Below are positions 35,887 to 44,262 of a DNA stretch of 64,000 bases, one piece after another. This DNA is from Massilia sp. YIM B02769 (GTDB lineage: Bacteria; Pseudomonadota; Gammaproteobacteria; Burkholderiales; Burkholderiaceae_D). The position numbers and the translations under genes were made by a program. Location: contig NZ_JASNRC010000003.1 of assembly GCF_030411995.1 (NCBI RefSeq), forward strand, positions 186,001 through 250,000, given 5' to 3'. Numbering within the stretch: the first letter of the stretch is position 1; each line of letters starts with the position of its first letter. Below the pieces are notes generated by a model. The model was given only the letters and a program-made list of their open reading frames with translations. It was not told the origin of the DNA and did no database searches.

Positions 35887-38397
35887 TCAATCCATCAGCA
35901 TGGGCACGCCATGCACCACCACCGCCGCCACGATCCCCTGCAGCACGGTGTAGTACACGATCAGCGCCGTGTTATCCAGCGTCGCCCGGTGCTGTTCGCC
36001 GATGCGTCCGCACCAGCCGCGCACGGCGAGATAAAGGCCGACCAGCACCACCAGCACCACGTGCAAACCCTGGTAGGTCAGCATCGCCGCGATGGTCGCG
36101 CTCCAGGCCAGGCGGCGCGGCGCCAGGCCGGCCAGCTGGTAGCCATGGAAATCGCAGGCAAACGCGGCGACCACGGCCAGCACGGCCGCCAGCGCCAGCC
36201 AGGGCAGGCGCCGCTTGCCCACCGAGCGCGTGGCCGCGAAGACCAGGCCGGCCGCCGCAAGCAGCAAGCCGCTCGACAGCAGCTGCCACACCGGCTCCGG
36301 CAAGCCGGCCGTCGGCGGCGGGCAGACGATCAGGCGCATCGAGATGTGGATGTAGGCGAACACCAGCGAAGCGAAGATGATGCCATCGACGATCAGCATG
36401 ATGATGGTCGCCCACCACGAGTGCGAGTTCTTGCCGCGCGCGCCGACCGGCAGCACCAGGTCGTCCGAGACGTGCGCTTCCTTCACCGGCGGCTTGCCGT
36501 CGGATTCCCACAGCCACGCCATGGTGCAGCCGATGGCCACCAGGCCGCAGGTCCAGGCCAGCCAGGTCAGCTTCACGGTCAGCAGCAGGAAGAAGCCGGC
36601 GGTGCCGGCGGCGGCGGCCAGGGGCAGCCAGCTGTCGCCGGGCAGGATCATCAGGTAGGTTGGGCGGGCGCCGATCGGGCTGGTGGCGATGGTCTCGCGC
36701 TTGCCGGTGACGGTACCGGGCAGGTAGTGCTGGCCTGCTTCCACCTGCTCGGACAAATTCGGCTGCTCCCACAGCGGATCGGCCGAGGTGATGAGCGGGA
36801 TGCTGCGCGTGGCGTAGTCTTCCGACGGCAGCCATTCCAGCGTGGACGCGTTCCACGGATTGCCGGGTGGTTTTGAGGGCCGGCGCTGGGTGCGGACCAG
36901 GTCGGCCGCGAACACCAGCACGCCCGCCGCGAAGACAAAGGCGCCGATTGTGGACACCATGTTCAGCACCTGCCACTCCATCTCGGCCGGATAGGTGTAC
37001 ACGCGGCGCGGCATGCCCAGCAAACCGGTGATGTGCATCGGGAAGAAGGCGAGGTTAAAGCCGCCGAACATCAGCCAGAAGGACCAGCGCGCGACGCGCT
37101 CGGACAAACACTGGCCCTTGATCAGCGGGACCCAGTAATACAGGCCGGCGAACACCGGGAACACCATCCCGCCGATCAGCACGTAGTGGAAGTGGGCGAC
37201 GATGAAATAGGTGTCGTGCACCTGCCAGTCGAAGGGCAGCAGGGCCACCATCACGCCGGTCAGCCCGCCGAGGACGAAGATGAACATGAAGCCGCCCAGG
37301 AACAGGGCCGGCGCGTTCATCCGCACCTTGCCCTTCCAGAGTGTGGCGATCCAGGCGAACACCTGGATCGCGGTGGGAATCGCCACTGCCATGCTGGCTG
37401 CCGAAACAAAACTCATCGTCATGATGCCCAGGCCCGCCGTGAACATGTGGTGGGCCCACAGCGCGAAGCTGAAGAAGCAGACCACCACCAGCGCCACGAT
37501 GATGGCGCGGCGCCCGACCAGCGCGGTGCCGGCAATCGTCGGGATCATGGTCGAGACCATGCCGGCCGCCGGCAGGAAGATGATGTAGACCTCGGGGTGG
37601 CCGAAGAACCAGAACAGATGCTGCCACAGCACCGGGTCGCCGCCGCGCGTGGCATCGAAGAAGGGCCACTCGAAGGCGCGCTCGAGTTCCAGCAGGGCGG
37701 TGCCGGCGATCACCGCCGGGAAGGCGAACACGATCATGATGCCGACCACCAGCATGGCCCAGGCATACACCGGCATGCGCGACAGGGTCATGCCCGGCGC
37801 GCGCGTGAACAGGATGCCGACGATCAGTTCGATGGCGCCGGCAATCGCGGAGATCTCGATGAAGCCGATCCCGAGCAGCCAGAAGTCGGCATTCAGCCCC
37901 GGCGAATACTGTTTACCAGTAAGCGGCGGGTACATGAACCAGCCGCCGTCCGGCGCCAGGCCGGCGAACAGGGTGCAGAAGAAGGCCAGGCCGCCGATCG
38001 CATACGCCCAGAAGGCATAGGCCGACAGGCGCGGAAAGGGCAGGTCGCGCGCGCCCAGCATGTTCGGCAGCAGGTAGACGGCCAGCGCTTCCACGATGGG
38101 AATCGCGAACAGGAACATCATCACGCTGCCGTGCATGGTGAAGACCTGGTTGTAGGTCGAGGGCGAGAGCAGGTCGTTGTCGGGCACGGCCAGCTGGGCG
38201 CGCATCAACAGGCCCAGCACCCCGGCCAGCAGGAAGAACAGCAGGGCGGTGCCGATGTAGAGCAGGCCGATATTCGTGTTGTTGACGGTGGTGAGGAAAC
38301 GCCAGCCCTTGGGCGTGACCCAGGTCTTTTCCAGGCGAGGGAATTCCTCCGCCGGCCGCGGCAGGGAACTGGGGAGGCGTACTGCGGTGTCGGTCAT
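35887..38397 (-). CDS. ctaD: Cytochrome c oxidase subunit I-III fusion
   Basis: 836 aa. Residues about 25-560 are subunit I: low-spin haem ligand in TMHGSVMMFLFAIP (H89), CuB site FFGHPEVYIIFLPAAG with the H-Y pair, HHMFTAG, and the haem pair HDTYFIVAHFHYVLIGG. The glutamate of GHPEV is the D-channel end. Residues about 640-830 are subunit III: NSHSWWATIIMLIVDGIIFASLVFAYIHI and YQGLHVVLVVLVGLYLAVRG. The fusion type is known from caa3-type and some ba3-related oxidases. It is coupled to subunit II by overlap (ATGA at 38394-38397) and to a small membrane protein downstream. It reduces O2 to water and pumps protons. Confidence 0.93.
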   Translation of the reverse strand: MTDTAVRLPSSLPRPAEEFPRLEKTWVTPKGWRFLTTVNNTNIGLLYIGTALLFFLLAGVLGLLMRAQLAVPDNDLLSPSTYNQVFTMHGSVMMFLFAIPIVEALAVYLLPNMLGARDLPFPRLSAYAFWAYAIGGLAFFCTLFAGLAPDGGWFMYPPLTGKQYSPGLNADFWLLGIGFIEISAIAGAIELIVGILFTRAPGMTLSRMPVYAWAMLVVGIMIVFAFPAVIAGTALLELERAFEWPFFDATRGGDPVLWQHLFWFFGHPEVYIIFLPAAGMVSTMIPTIAGTALVGRRAIIVALVVVCFFSFALWAHHMFTAGLGIMTMSFVSAASMAVAIPTAIQVFAWIATLWKGKVRMNAPALFLGGFMFIFVLGGLTGVMVALLPFDWQVHDTYFIVAHFHYVLIGGMVFPVFAGLYYWVPLIKGQCLSERVARWSFWLMFGGFNLAFFPMHITGLLGMPRRVYTYPAEMEWQVLNMVSTIGAFVFAAGVLVFAADLVRTQRRPSKPPGNPWNASTLEWLPSEDYATRSIPLITSADPLWEQPNLSEQVEAGQHYLPGTVTGKRETIATSPIGARPTYLMILPGDSWLPLAAAAGTAGFFLLLTVKLTWLAWTCGLVAIGCTMAWLWESDGKPPVKEAHVSDDLVLPVGARGKNSHSWWATIIMLIVDGIIFASLVFAYIHISMRLIVCPPPTAGLPEPVWQLLSSGLLLAAAGLVFAATRSVGKRRLPWLALAAVLAVVAAFACDFHGYQLAGLAPRRLAWSATIAAMLTYQGLHVVLVVLVGLYLAVRGWCGRIGEQHRATLDNTALIVYYTVLQGIVAAVVVHGVPMLMD

Positions 38398-39374
38398 TTC
38401 AGGTGTTCCAGGTAGGCCGCGAGGGCGTGCAGGGTCTCGCCATCGAGGTCGGCGGCGGCCGGCATGCGGGCGCCGGGCTTGATCGACTGCGGATCGGCCA
38501 CCCAGCCGGCCAGCGCGCCGCGGTGGTTGCGCAGGGTGCCGGCGGCGATGTGCAGGCGGCTGCCGACGTGGGTCAGGTCGGGGCCGAGTCGGACATTGCC
38601 GTTCCCGCTTTCACCGCCGACGCCGCGCACCGTGTGGCAGGCCTGGCAGCGCTGTGCGAGGAAGGCCGCGCGACCGCGTTCCAGCAGCTGTTCGTCCGGC
38701 GCACCGGCGGTCGTGGCGGCGGGCCGGGCTTCGTTCGCCAGCCAGCGGTCGAATGCATCCGGCGCCATCGCCACCACGTGCAGGGCCATGCGCGCATGCT
38801 GCTCGCCGCAATATTCGGCGCACTGGGCGCGGTAGACGCCGGGCTTGTCGGCCTGGATGGTGAGCCCCGTCACGCGTCCCGGGACGGTATCCATCTTGCC
38901 GTTCAGGGCCGGAATCCACAGGCTATGGATCACGTCGCTGGACGTGAGGCCCAGGTAGACCGGACGCCCCACGGGAATGCGGATCTCGTTGGCGCTGGTG
39001 ATCTCGCGCCCGCTGGCCGGATCGTGGTAGCGCACTTCCCACCACCACATCTTGGCGGTCACGCCGACCGTGAAGGCGCCTTTCGAGGTTTGCGGCGTGA
39101 GCTCGGCGCTGCGCCAGGTGCTCCACACCAGCAGGATGCTCAGCACCACCACCGGGAAGGCAAAGCCGGCGCCGACGATCCAGCGGCGCGGGTTGACCGG
39201 CTCCGGACGGCGCCGCGCGGCGATCACCATCAGGGCCATCACGCCGGCAAAGATCACGGCGCCGCCGATGAACAGCACCCAGGCGAAGTCGGCGATGATG
39301 GACGCGTCCGGCCCGGCCGGATGCAGGACCGATTGCGCGGTCGCGCTCGATTCGATGGCCATGGCGGTGCTCAT
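38394..39374 (-). CDS. ctaC: Cytochrome c oxidase subunit II with haem c domain (caa3 type)
   Basis: 326 aa. Two N-terminal membrane helices (about 28-52 and 65-86), then the cupredoxin CuA domain with H150, C185, C189, H193 and M196 in AQCAEYCGEQHARM, and a C-terminal cytochrome c domain with CQACH (C243, C246, H247) and the likely axial Met in PGARMPAAAD. The fused haem c defines a caa3-type enzyme that accepts electrons directly from cytochrome c. Overlaps the subunit I gene and the upstream cytochrome gene (ATGA on each side). Confidence 0.93.
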   Translation of the reverse strand: MSTAMAIESSATAQSVLHPAGPDASIIADFAWVLFIGGAVIFAGVMALMVIAARRRPEPVNPRRWIVGAGFAFPVVVLSILLVWSTWRSAELTPQTSKGAFTVGVTAKMWWWEVRYHDPASGREITSANEIRIPVGRPVYLGLTSSDVIHSLWIPALNGKMDTVPGRVTGLTIQADKPGVYRAQCAEYCGEQHARMALHVVAMAPDAFDRWLANEARPAATTAGAPDEQLLERGRAAFLAQRCQACHTVRGVGGESGNGNVRLGPDLTHVGSRLHIAAGTLRNHRGALAGWVADPQSIKPGARMPAAADLDGETLHALAAYLEHLK

Positions 39375-39778
39375 TCCAGCGTGTACAGGTAGGCCGCCAT
39401 GTGGCGCGCTTCCTCGGGCGAGACACCCACGTCCGGCATCAGGGTGCCGGGCTTCATGGCTTGCGGGTTATCGAGCCAGCGGATCAGGTTCTCGGGAACG
39501 TTCGGGATGCCGCCGGCGATGTAGCTCTTGTGTCCGAAGGCCACCAGGGGCGGGCCGGCATTGCCGTGCGCGCCGGGCACTTCCGGTATCTGGTGGCAGG
39601 CCGCGCACTGGTATTGCGCGATCAGTTGCTGGCCCTGTTTCGGATCGCCGCCGGCGACTGCCGGTGCGGCCGCCTCGTCCTTGCCGCAGCCGGCCAGCGC
39701 GAGCGTACACAGCAACACACCGGGCAGCCTGGGCCAACATCGGGAGATCGGGAAAGAAGAAAGAAGGAGCATGCGCAC
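39371..39778 (-). CDS. Lipoprotein cytochrome c leading the oxidase operon
   Basis: 135 aa. Signal with lipobox LAGCGKD, one haem c site CAACH, and the axial Met candidate in GTLMPDVGVS. The C-terminal block YIAGGIPNVPENLIRWLDNPQAMKPGTLMPDVGVSPEEARHMAAYLYTLE is closely matched by the protein at 40448, a clear paralogue read in the opposite direction. First gene of the operon, coupled to subunit II. It probably donates electrons to the oxidase or assists cytochrome pool loading. Confidence 0.88.
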   Translation of the reverse strand: MRMLLLSSFPISRCWPRLPGVLLCTLALAGCGKDEAAAPAVAGGDPKQGQQLIAQYQCAACHQIPEVPGAHGNAGPPLVAFGHKSYIAGGIPNVPENLIRWLDNPQAMKPGTLMPDVGVSPEEARHMAAYLYTLE

Positions 39779-39869
39779 AATTCGAAATAACGAAAAACCG
39801 GGGTCTCTTTATAATACAAGAATAGCAATATCTTATTTTCAACTGTGTGCGCCTCTTGAAACGGAATCG
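39779..39869. promoter_or_regulatory. AT-rich divergent promoter region, two cytochrome operons
   Basis: 91 bp between two divergent cytochrome operons. A perfect TATAAT at 39810-39815 faces right, with no clear -35. Leftward, TTGAAA (39841-39836) precedes an AT-rich TGTATTATAAA region. No dyad for a redox regulator is evident. Confidence 0.4.
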
Positions 39870-40451
39870 ATGCCTTCCAACCGCCAACGCCTGATCCTGA
39901 AAACCATCGCCGCCACGCTTGCCGTTACCGGGCTCGCCGCCGCTGCCATCGGCGGGATCGTGCTGCGCGCCGGCTGGTACGACATCACCGCCATCAGCTC
40001 GCACTGGCAGCCGGTGTACACGGTGCTGGAGACCGGCATGCATTACTCGGTGCGCCATTACGCGCGCGACGTCGAGGTGCCGAAGCTTGGCGACCCGCAG
40101 CAGATCAAGCGCGGCGCGGCCCTGTATGCCGCCAATTGCGCCCAGTGCCATGGCGGCCCTGGATTTGCCCAGTCGCCGATCGGGCAAAGCATGCAGCCGG
40201 TGCCCGGCCCCCTGATCGACGCCGGCAAACGCTGGGGCCAGCGCGAGCTGTACTGGATCACACGCAAGGGCATCAAGATGAGCGGCATGCCCGCCTGGGA
40301 ATACCACATGAGCGAAGCCGATACCTGGGCGGTGGTGACCTTCATGGGCGTGCTGCCGACCCTGTCGGCGCGCGACTATGGCGCCGTCACGAATACCCCG
40401 ACCAACACGGCCACGCCGGTCGCCGCGCCGATGGCGGAGGATGCGCCATGA
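39870..40451 (+). CDS. Membrane-anchored c-type cytochrome
   Basis: 193 aa. One N-terminal helix (IAATLAVTGLAAAAIGGIVLRAGWY, about residues 13-37) anchors a single cytochrome c domain with haem site CAQCHGG and axial Met candidate MSGMPAW. The pattern ALYAANCAQCHGGPGFAQSPIG with TRKGIKMSGMPAWEYHMSEADTWAVVTFM is common in cytochromes beside terminal oxidases and dehydrogenases. Coupled to the next cytochrome gene (ATGA at 40448-40451). Confidence 0.87.
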   Translation: MPSNRQRLILKTIAATLAVTGLAAAAIGGIVLRAGWYDITAISSHWQPVYTVLETGMHYSVRHYARDVEVPKLGDPQQIKRGAALYAANCAQCHGGPGFAQSPIGQSMQPVPGPLIDAGKRWGQRELYWITRKGIKMSGMPAWEYHMSEADTWAVVTFMGVLPTLSARDYGAVTNTPTNTATPVAAPMAEDAP

Positions 40452-40813
40452 GCCGCTTCCTTCTCCTGACCCTGCCGCTGGTGCTGCTGGCCGGCTGCGG
40501 CAAACCGAACGACGCGCCGGCCGGTCTGCAGGGCGACCCCGAACGTGGCCGCGTCGCGCTGGCCCAGCATGCCTGCCGCGCCTGTCACATCATCCCCGGC
40601 GTGACCGGCTCCGAGGTCTACGTCGGCCGCACGCTCGACGACCTGGGCGACCGCCAGTACATCGGCGGCAACCTGCCGAATAACCAGGCCAACCTGGTGC
40701 GCTGGATCCGCGCGCCGCAAACGATCGACCCCGGCACCGCGATGCCGGCCATGGGCGTGAGCGAGCGCGAAGCCCTCGACATGAGCGCCTACCTGCTGAC
40801 CTTGAAAAAGTAA
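40448..40813 (+). CDS. Lipoprotein cytochrome c, paralogue of the gene at 39371
   Basis: 121 aa. Lipobox LAGCGKPN, haem site CRACH, axial Met candidate GTAMPAMGVS. It aligns along its full length with the protein read from 39778 leftward, including YIGGNLPNNQANLVRWIRAPQTIDPGTAMPAMGVSEREALDMSAYLLTLKK, so the pair arose by duplication with inversion. Coupled to the membrane-anchored cytochrome upstream. It probably shares electron donation with that protein. Confidence 0.87.
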   Translation: MSRFLLLTLPLVLLAGCGKPNDAPAGLQGDPERGRVALAQHACRACHIIPGVTGSEVYVGRTLDDLGDRQYIGGNLPNNQANLVRWIRAPQTIDPGTAMPAMGVSEREALDMSAYLLTLKK

Positions 40814-40879
40814 GGCTGTTATCATTCGCCCTTTGGTCCGATGCCATGGTGGCGCGGACGCACGACACAGGATAAGACG

Positions 40880-41728
40880 ATGAGATTGGTGCGCTATGGC
40901 CGTCCGGGCAAGGAAAAACCGGGTTTGTTCGACGAAGAAGGGCGCCTGCGCGACCTGTCCGGCGTGATCGAGGACATCGACGCCGCCGTATTGAACGACA
41001 AGGCGCTGCGCAAGCTGGCCAAGGTCGACTGGAAGACCCTGCCGCTGGTACGCGGCAATCCGCGCCTGGGCGTGCCGGTCGCGCGCGTCGGCAAGTTCAT
41101 CGGCGTGGGCATGAACTACGCCGACCACGCGGCCGAAACCGGCGCCGCGGTGCCAAAGGAACCGGTGTTCTTCACCAAGGCCACCAGCTGCCTGAACGGC
41201 CCGGACGATGCGATCCAGCTGCCGAAGGGCTCGAAGAAGACCGACTGGGAAGTCGAGCTGGGCGTCGTCATCGGCACGCGCGCGCAGTACGTGAGCGAGG
41301 AAGAGGCGCTGAAGTTCGTGGCCGGTTATTGCGTGGTGAACGACGTCACCGAGCGCGCCTACCAGTTCGAGATGGGTTCGCAGTGGGATAAAGGTAAAGG
41401 TTGCGACACCTTCGGGCCGGTAGGGCCTTTCCTGGTCACGCGCGACGAGGTGTTCGACGTGCAGGACCTGGACCTCTACCTGGAATTGAACGGCAAGCGC
41501 ATGCAGACCGGGAATACCGCCAACATGGTGTTCACGGTGGCCCAGCTGGTGAGCTATATCTCGCGTTTCATGACGCTGGAGCCGGGCGACATCATCACCA
41601 CCGGCACGCCGCCGGGCGTGGGGATGGGACGCACGCCGCAGCGCTTCCTCAAGAAGGGCGATACGCTGCGCCTGGGGATTGCGGGGCTGGGTGAGCAGCA
41701 GGCGGAAGTGGTGGCGTTTCCGAAATAA
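40880..41728 (+). CDS. Fumarylacetoacetate hydrolase family protein
   Basis: 282 aa, FAH fold. The catalytic and metal motif is GVGMNYADHAAETGAAVPKEPVFFTKATSCLNGPDDAI, followed by WEVELGVVIGT with the acidic metal ligands and the closing MTLEPGDIITTGTPPGVGMG. Relatives cleave carbon-carbon bonds in 2-keto acids or act as 2-keto-3-deoxy-fuconate/ureidoglycolate-type enzymes; substrate cannot be read. AGGATAAGACG precedes the ATG. Single gene before a convergent REP site. Confidence 0.85.
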   Translation: MRLVRYGRPGKEKPGLFDEEGRLRDLSGVIEDIDAAVLNDKALRKLAKVDWKTLPLVRGNPRLGVPVARVGKFIGVGMNYADHAAETGAAVPKEPVFFTKATSCLNGPDDAIQLPKGSKKTDWEVELGVVIGTRAQYVSEEEALKFVAGYCVVNDVTERAYQFEMGSQWDKGKGCDTFGPVGPFLVTRDEVFDVQDLDLYLELNGKRMQTGNTANMVFTVAQLVSYISRFMTLEPGDIITTGTPPGVGMGRTPQRFLKKGDTLRLGIAGLGEQQAEVVAFPK

Positions 41729-41760
41729 AGGATAGCGCGCGCGATGGCCTGCGGCCATGA

Positions 41761-41905
41761 CCGTACGGTGGGCACTCCGTGCCCACGCGGATGCATGCGT
41801 CGCGGCTGCTCATTTCGACGCGGATCAAATGATCATCGGCCAACGTTTATAAGAGCGTCTCGTTAGCGCGTCGTTCCGCGTGGGCACGGAGTGCCCACCG
41901 TACGG
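41761..41905. repeat. REP-like inverted pair with identical 30-bp arms
   Basis: Unit 41761-41790 (CCGTACGG head, GTGGGCAC stem, loop TCC, GTGCCCACGCGG) is repeated without a mismatch in inverse orientation at 41876-41905. The 85-bp spacer has no gene. This is the least decayed pair in the window and defines the family consensus here. Confidence 0.9.
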
Positions 41906-41922
41906 GAGACGTTATCGCCTGA

Positions 41923-43248
41923 TCACGCCACCAGCGCCGCATCCAAGGCTTCCGCCAGCCGCGCCACGATCTCCGACAGATCCGACGCGCTCACAATGAA
42001 CGGCGGCGCCAGCAAGATGTGATCCCCGCGCTGCCCATCGACCGTCCCACCCATCGGATACACCATCAGCCCGCGCGCCATCGCCTCGTTCTTGATCGCC
42101 GCATGCAGCCGCCGCTGCGGCGCGAACGGCTCTTTCGACACCCGATCCCTGACCAGCTCGATCCCCACGAACAACCCGCGCCCGCGAATATCCCCCACAT
42201 GCGGATGCTGCCCGAACACGTCGCCCAGCATGCGCTTGAGGGTGGCCCCGCGCCGCTGCACCTGCTGCAGCAAGCCGTCGCGCTCGATCACTTCCTGCAC
42301 CGCCAGCGCCGCCGCCGCCGCCACCGGATGGCCGATATACGTGTGCCCATGCAAAAAGCTGCCGCTGCCGCGCCGCAGCCGCTCGACGATCGCGCCCTGC
42401 GCCAGCACCGCGCCGATCGGCTGGTAACCCGCCCCGAGTCCCTTGGCCACCGCGATGATGTCCGGCGCCACCCCATCCTGCTCGATCGCGAACATGGTCC
42501 CGGTGCGCCCCATCCCGCACATCACCTCGTCGGCGATGAACAGGATGCCGTGGCGGTCGCAGATGGCGCGCACGCCGCGGAAGTAGCCGGGCGTCGGCGG
42601 AATCGCGCCGCCGGTGGCGCCGACCACCGGTTCGGCGACAAAGGCGATCACCTTGTCCGGCCCGGCCTTCATGATCGCCGTTTCGAGTTCGTCGAGCAGG
42701 CCGGCGGTGTAGTCGTCCAGCGTTTGCCGCTCGCCGCGGTCGCGGTATTCGTAGCAGGGCGCCACGCGCGGCACGTCCATCAGCAGCGGCGCGAAAGGCT
42801 TGCGGCGCCATTCGTTGCCGCCCACCGCCAGCGCGCCGAGCGTGTTCCCGTGGTAGCTCTGGCGCCGTGCGATGAACACGCTGCGCTCGGATTCGCCGCT
42901 TTCGACGAAGTACTGGCGCGCCAGCTTCAGCGCCGTCTCCATCGCCTCCGACCCGCCCGAGACCAGGTAGACCGAATCGATGCCGGCCGGCGCCTTCGAC
43001 ACCAGTTTCGCCGCCAGTTCCTCGGCCACCTCGGTGGTGAAGAAGGCCGTGTGGGCGTAGGCGCAGGCATCGATCTGGCGGTGCATGGCCGCGATCACGT
43101 GCGGGTGGCCGTGGCCGAGCGAAGACACGGCCGCGCCGCCGCTGGCGTCGATGTATGTCTTGCCGCTGCTGTCGCGCACGGTCACGCCGCTGGCGCTAAC
43201 GGCCAGCGGCGGCGTCTGGCGCAGGCTGCGGTGGATGATATGGCTCAT
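41923..43248 (-). CDS. Class III PLP-dependent aminotransferase
   Basis: 441 aa, fold-type I. PLP lysine K269 in DIIAVAKGLGAGYQPIGAVL, PLP-binding D240 in ILFIADEVMCGMGRTG, phosphate-binding VSGGSEAMETALKLA at about residue 97-111. This is the omega-amino acid:pyruvate / beta-alanine / diamine aminotransferase branch; substrate not assignable. Starts MSHIIHRSLRQTPPLAV. Gene on the minus strand, convergent with the FAH gene, divergent from the CMD-like gene. Confidence 0.9.
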   Translation of the reverse strand: MSHIIHRSLRQTPPLAVSASGVTVRDSSGKTYIDASGGAAVSSLGHGHPHVIAAMHRQIDACAYAHTAFFTTEVAEELAAKLVSKAPAGIDSVYLVSGGSEAMETALKLARQYFVESGESERSVFIARRQSYHGNTLGALAVGGNEWRRKPFAPLLMDVPRVAPCYEYRDRGERQTLDDYTAGLLDELETAIMKAGPDKVIAFVAEPVVGATGGAIPPTPGYFRGVRAICDRHGILFIADEVMCGMGRTGTMFAIEQDGVAPDIIAVAKGLGAGYQPIGAVLAQGAIVERLRRGSGSFLHGHTYIGHPVAAAAALAVQEVIERDGLLQQVQRRGATLKRMLGDVFGQHPHVGDIRGRGLFVGIELVRDRVSKEPFAPQRRLHAAIKNEAMARGLMVYPMGGTVDGQRGDHILLAPPFIVSASDLSEIVARLAEALDAALVA

Positions 43249-43368
43249 GGCTACCCCTTCGAGGAAAGATTGACGTTTGACAATAAGCGCCGTGCCAACG
43301 GTTTCCTTTGATCTTTACGGGAAGCTGTGCGAATATTTTTCTCAATAGACATTTTTGCTACGCCTGCC

Positions 43369-43923
43369 ATGAGCGACCGCCTGCGCCCGATTCCGCCCGA
43401 TCAGCTGACCGAAGCCCAGCGCCGCGCCGCCCAGGCCGTGATCGAGGGGCCGCGCGGTGCCCTCTACGGCCCCTTCGTACCGCTGCTGCGCAGCCCCGAA
43501 TTATTGGAAAACGCCCAGCGCATGGGCGAATACCTGCGCTACCGCAGCGCCATCGGCGTGCGCCTGTCGGAACTGGCGATCCTGGTCACGGCGCGCCAGT
43601 GGAACCAGCGGGTGGAGTGGGCGATCCACGCGCCGATCGCGGCCCAGGTGGGCATTCCGCCGAATGTGATCAACGCCATTGCGCACCGGCGCCGGCCGGA
43701 AGGCATGCTGGTCGACGAATCGGTGGTGCACGACTTCTGCCTCGAACTGCACCAGAACAAAGGGGTCTCGGACCACACCTATGGCGAGGCGCTGGCGCTG
43801 TTCGGCGAGCAGGGCGTGGTGGATTTGATGGGCCTGACCGGCTACTACACCTTCCTGGCGATGGTGATGAACACCGCGCAGACCGAGGTGCCGGTGTCGA
43901 GCGCGGCGGCGCTGCCGGAGTGA
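43369..43923 (+). CDS. Carboxymuconolactone decarboxylase-like (AhpD-fold) protein
   Basis: 184 aa from the ATG at 43369 (the frame is open to a GTG at 43327). Two all-helical segments match the CMD fold: LRPIPPDQLTEAQRRAAQAVIEGPRGALYGPFVPLLRSPELLENAQRMGEYLRY and the active region LAILVTARQWNQRVEWAIHAPIAAQVGIPP. The AhpD thiol pair CxxC is absent (only one Cys), so it is not a peroxidase reductant. Such proteins often belong to ring-cleavage routes; function here unknown. No clear ribosome site. Confidence 0.78.
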   Translation: MSDRLRPIPPDQLTEAQRRAAQAVIEGPRGALYGPFVPLLRSPELLENAQRMGEYLRYRSAIGVRLSELAILVTARQWNQRVEWAIHAPIAAQVGIPPNVINAIAHRRRPEGMLVDESVVHDFCLELHQNKGVSDHTYGEALALFGEQGVVDLMGLTGYYTFLAMVMNTAQTEVPVSSAAALPE

Positions 43924-43940
43924 TGGTAGGTGTTGACGTT

Positions 43941-44017
43941 GTAGGGTGGGCTCTCGAGCCCACCAAGCGTTACCGGTTGATCACGCTCCGCATGGTGGGT
44001 ACGAGTACCCACCCTAC
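43941..44017. repeat. REP-like inverted pair with GGGCTC and GGGTAC cores
   Basis: Left unit 43941-43969: GTAG then GGTGGGCTC (43945-43953), loop TC, GAGCCCACC. Right unit 43988-44017 inverted: GGTGGGTAC (43994-44002), loop GA, GTACCCACC (44005-44013), then CTAC. Each stem is perfectly paired although the cores differ. The right unit's CTAC (GTAG on the minus strand) holds the stop codon of the small gene starting at 44211. Confidence 0.85.
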
Positions 44018-44211
44018 GCCAAGGCTTCTTTCGCTGCTTCTTCGGGTGAGAGACCATCATAGAACAAGTCCGTAAACCACTCGACCTGCTCCTCGATATG
44101 CTCCTGCGCCTGCTTCTGCGTTGCCCCGCCGGCCACGAGGAAGCCTTCCACCTCGATGCACCAGTTGATCAAGGCCAGCGTTTCTTCGTCCAGCTCTTCT
44201 TTCTTTGCCAT
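44014..44211 (-). CDS. Small conserved-looking acidic protein (65 aa)
   Basis: 65 aa: MAKKEELDEETLALINWCIE and onward, acidic, helical, with one Cys and a Trp-rich middle (EEQVEWFTDLFYDGLSPEEAAKEALA). I do not recognise a family. A GGCCTGGAAATGGCAA context holds the start, with GGAGG upstream of it (minus strand). The stop codon TAG lies within the head of a REP unit, so the last codons adjoin the repeat. Downstream of the carboxylesterase gene in the same direction, after a terminator. Confidence 0.6.
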   Translation of the reverse strand: MAKKEELDEETLALINWCIEVEGFLVAGGATQKQAQEHIEEQVEWFTDLFYDGLSPEEAAKEALA

Positions 44212-44225
44212 TTCCAGGCCTCCAA

Positions 44226-44250
44226 ATGAAAACGGGAGCCAAGGCTCCCG
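44226..44250 (-). terminator. Terminator after the carboxylesterase gene
   Basis: CGGGAGCC/GGCTCCCG (44243-44250 and 44233-44240, minus-strand order) with a 2-base loop, then TTTTCATTT on the minus strand. It lies 13 bp past the carboxylesterase stop and 15 bp before the small acidic protein's start. Confidence 0.75.
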
Positions 44251-44262
44251 ATGGTTAAGGCC

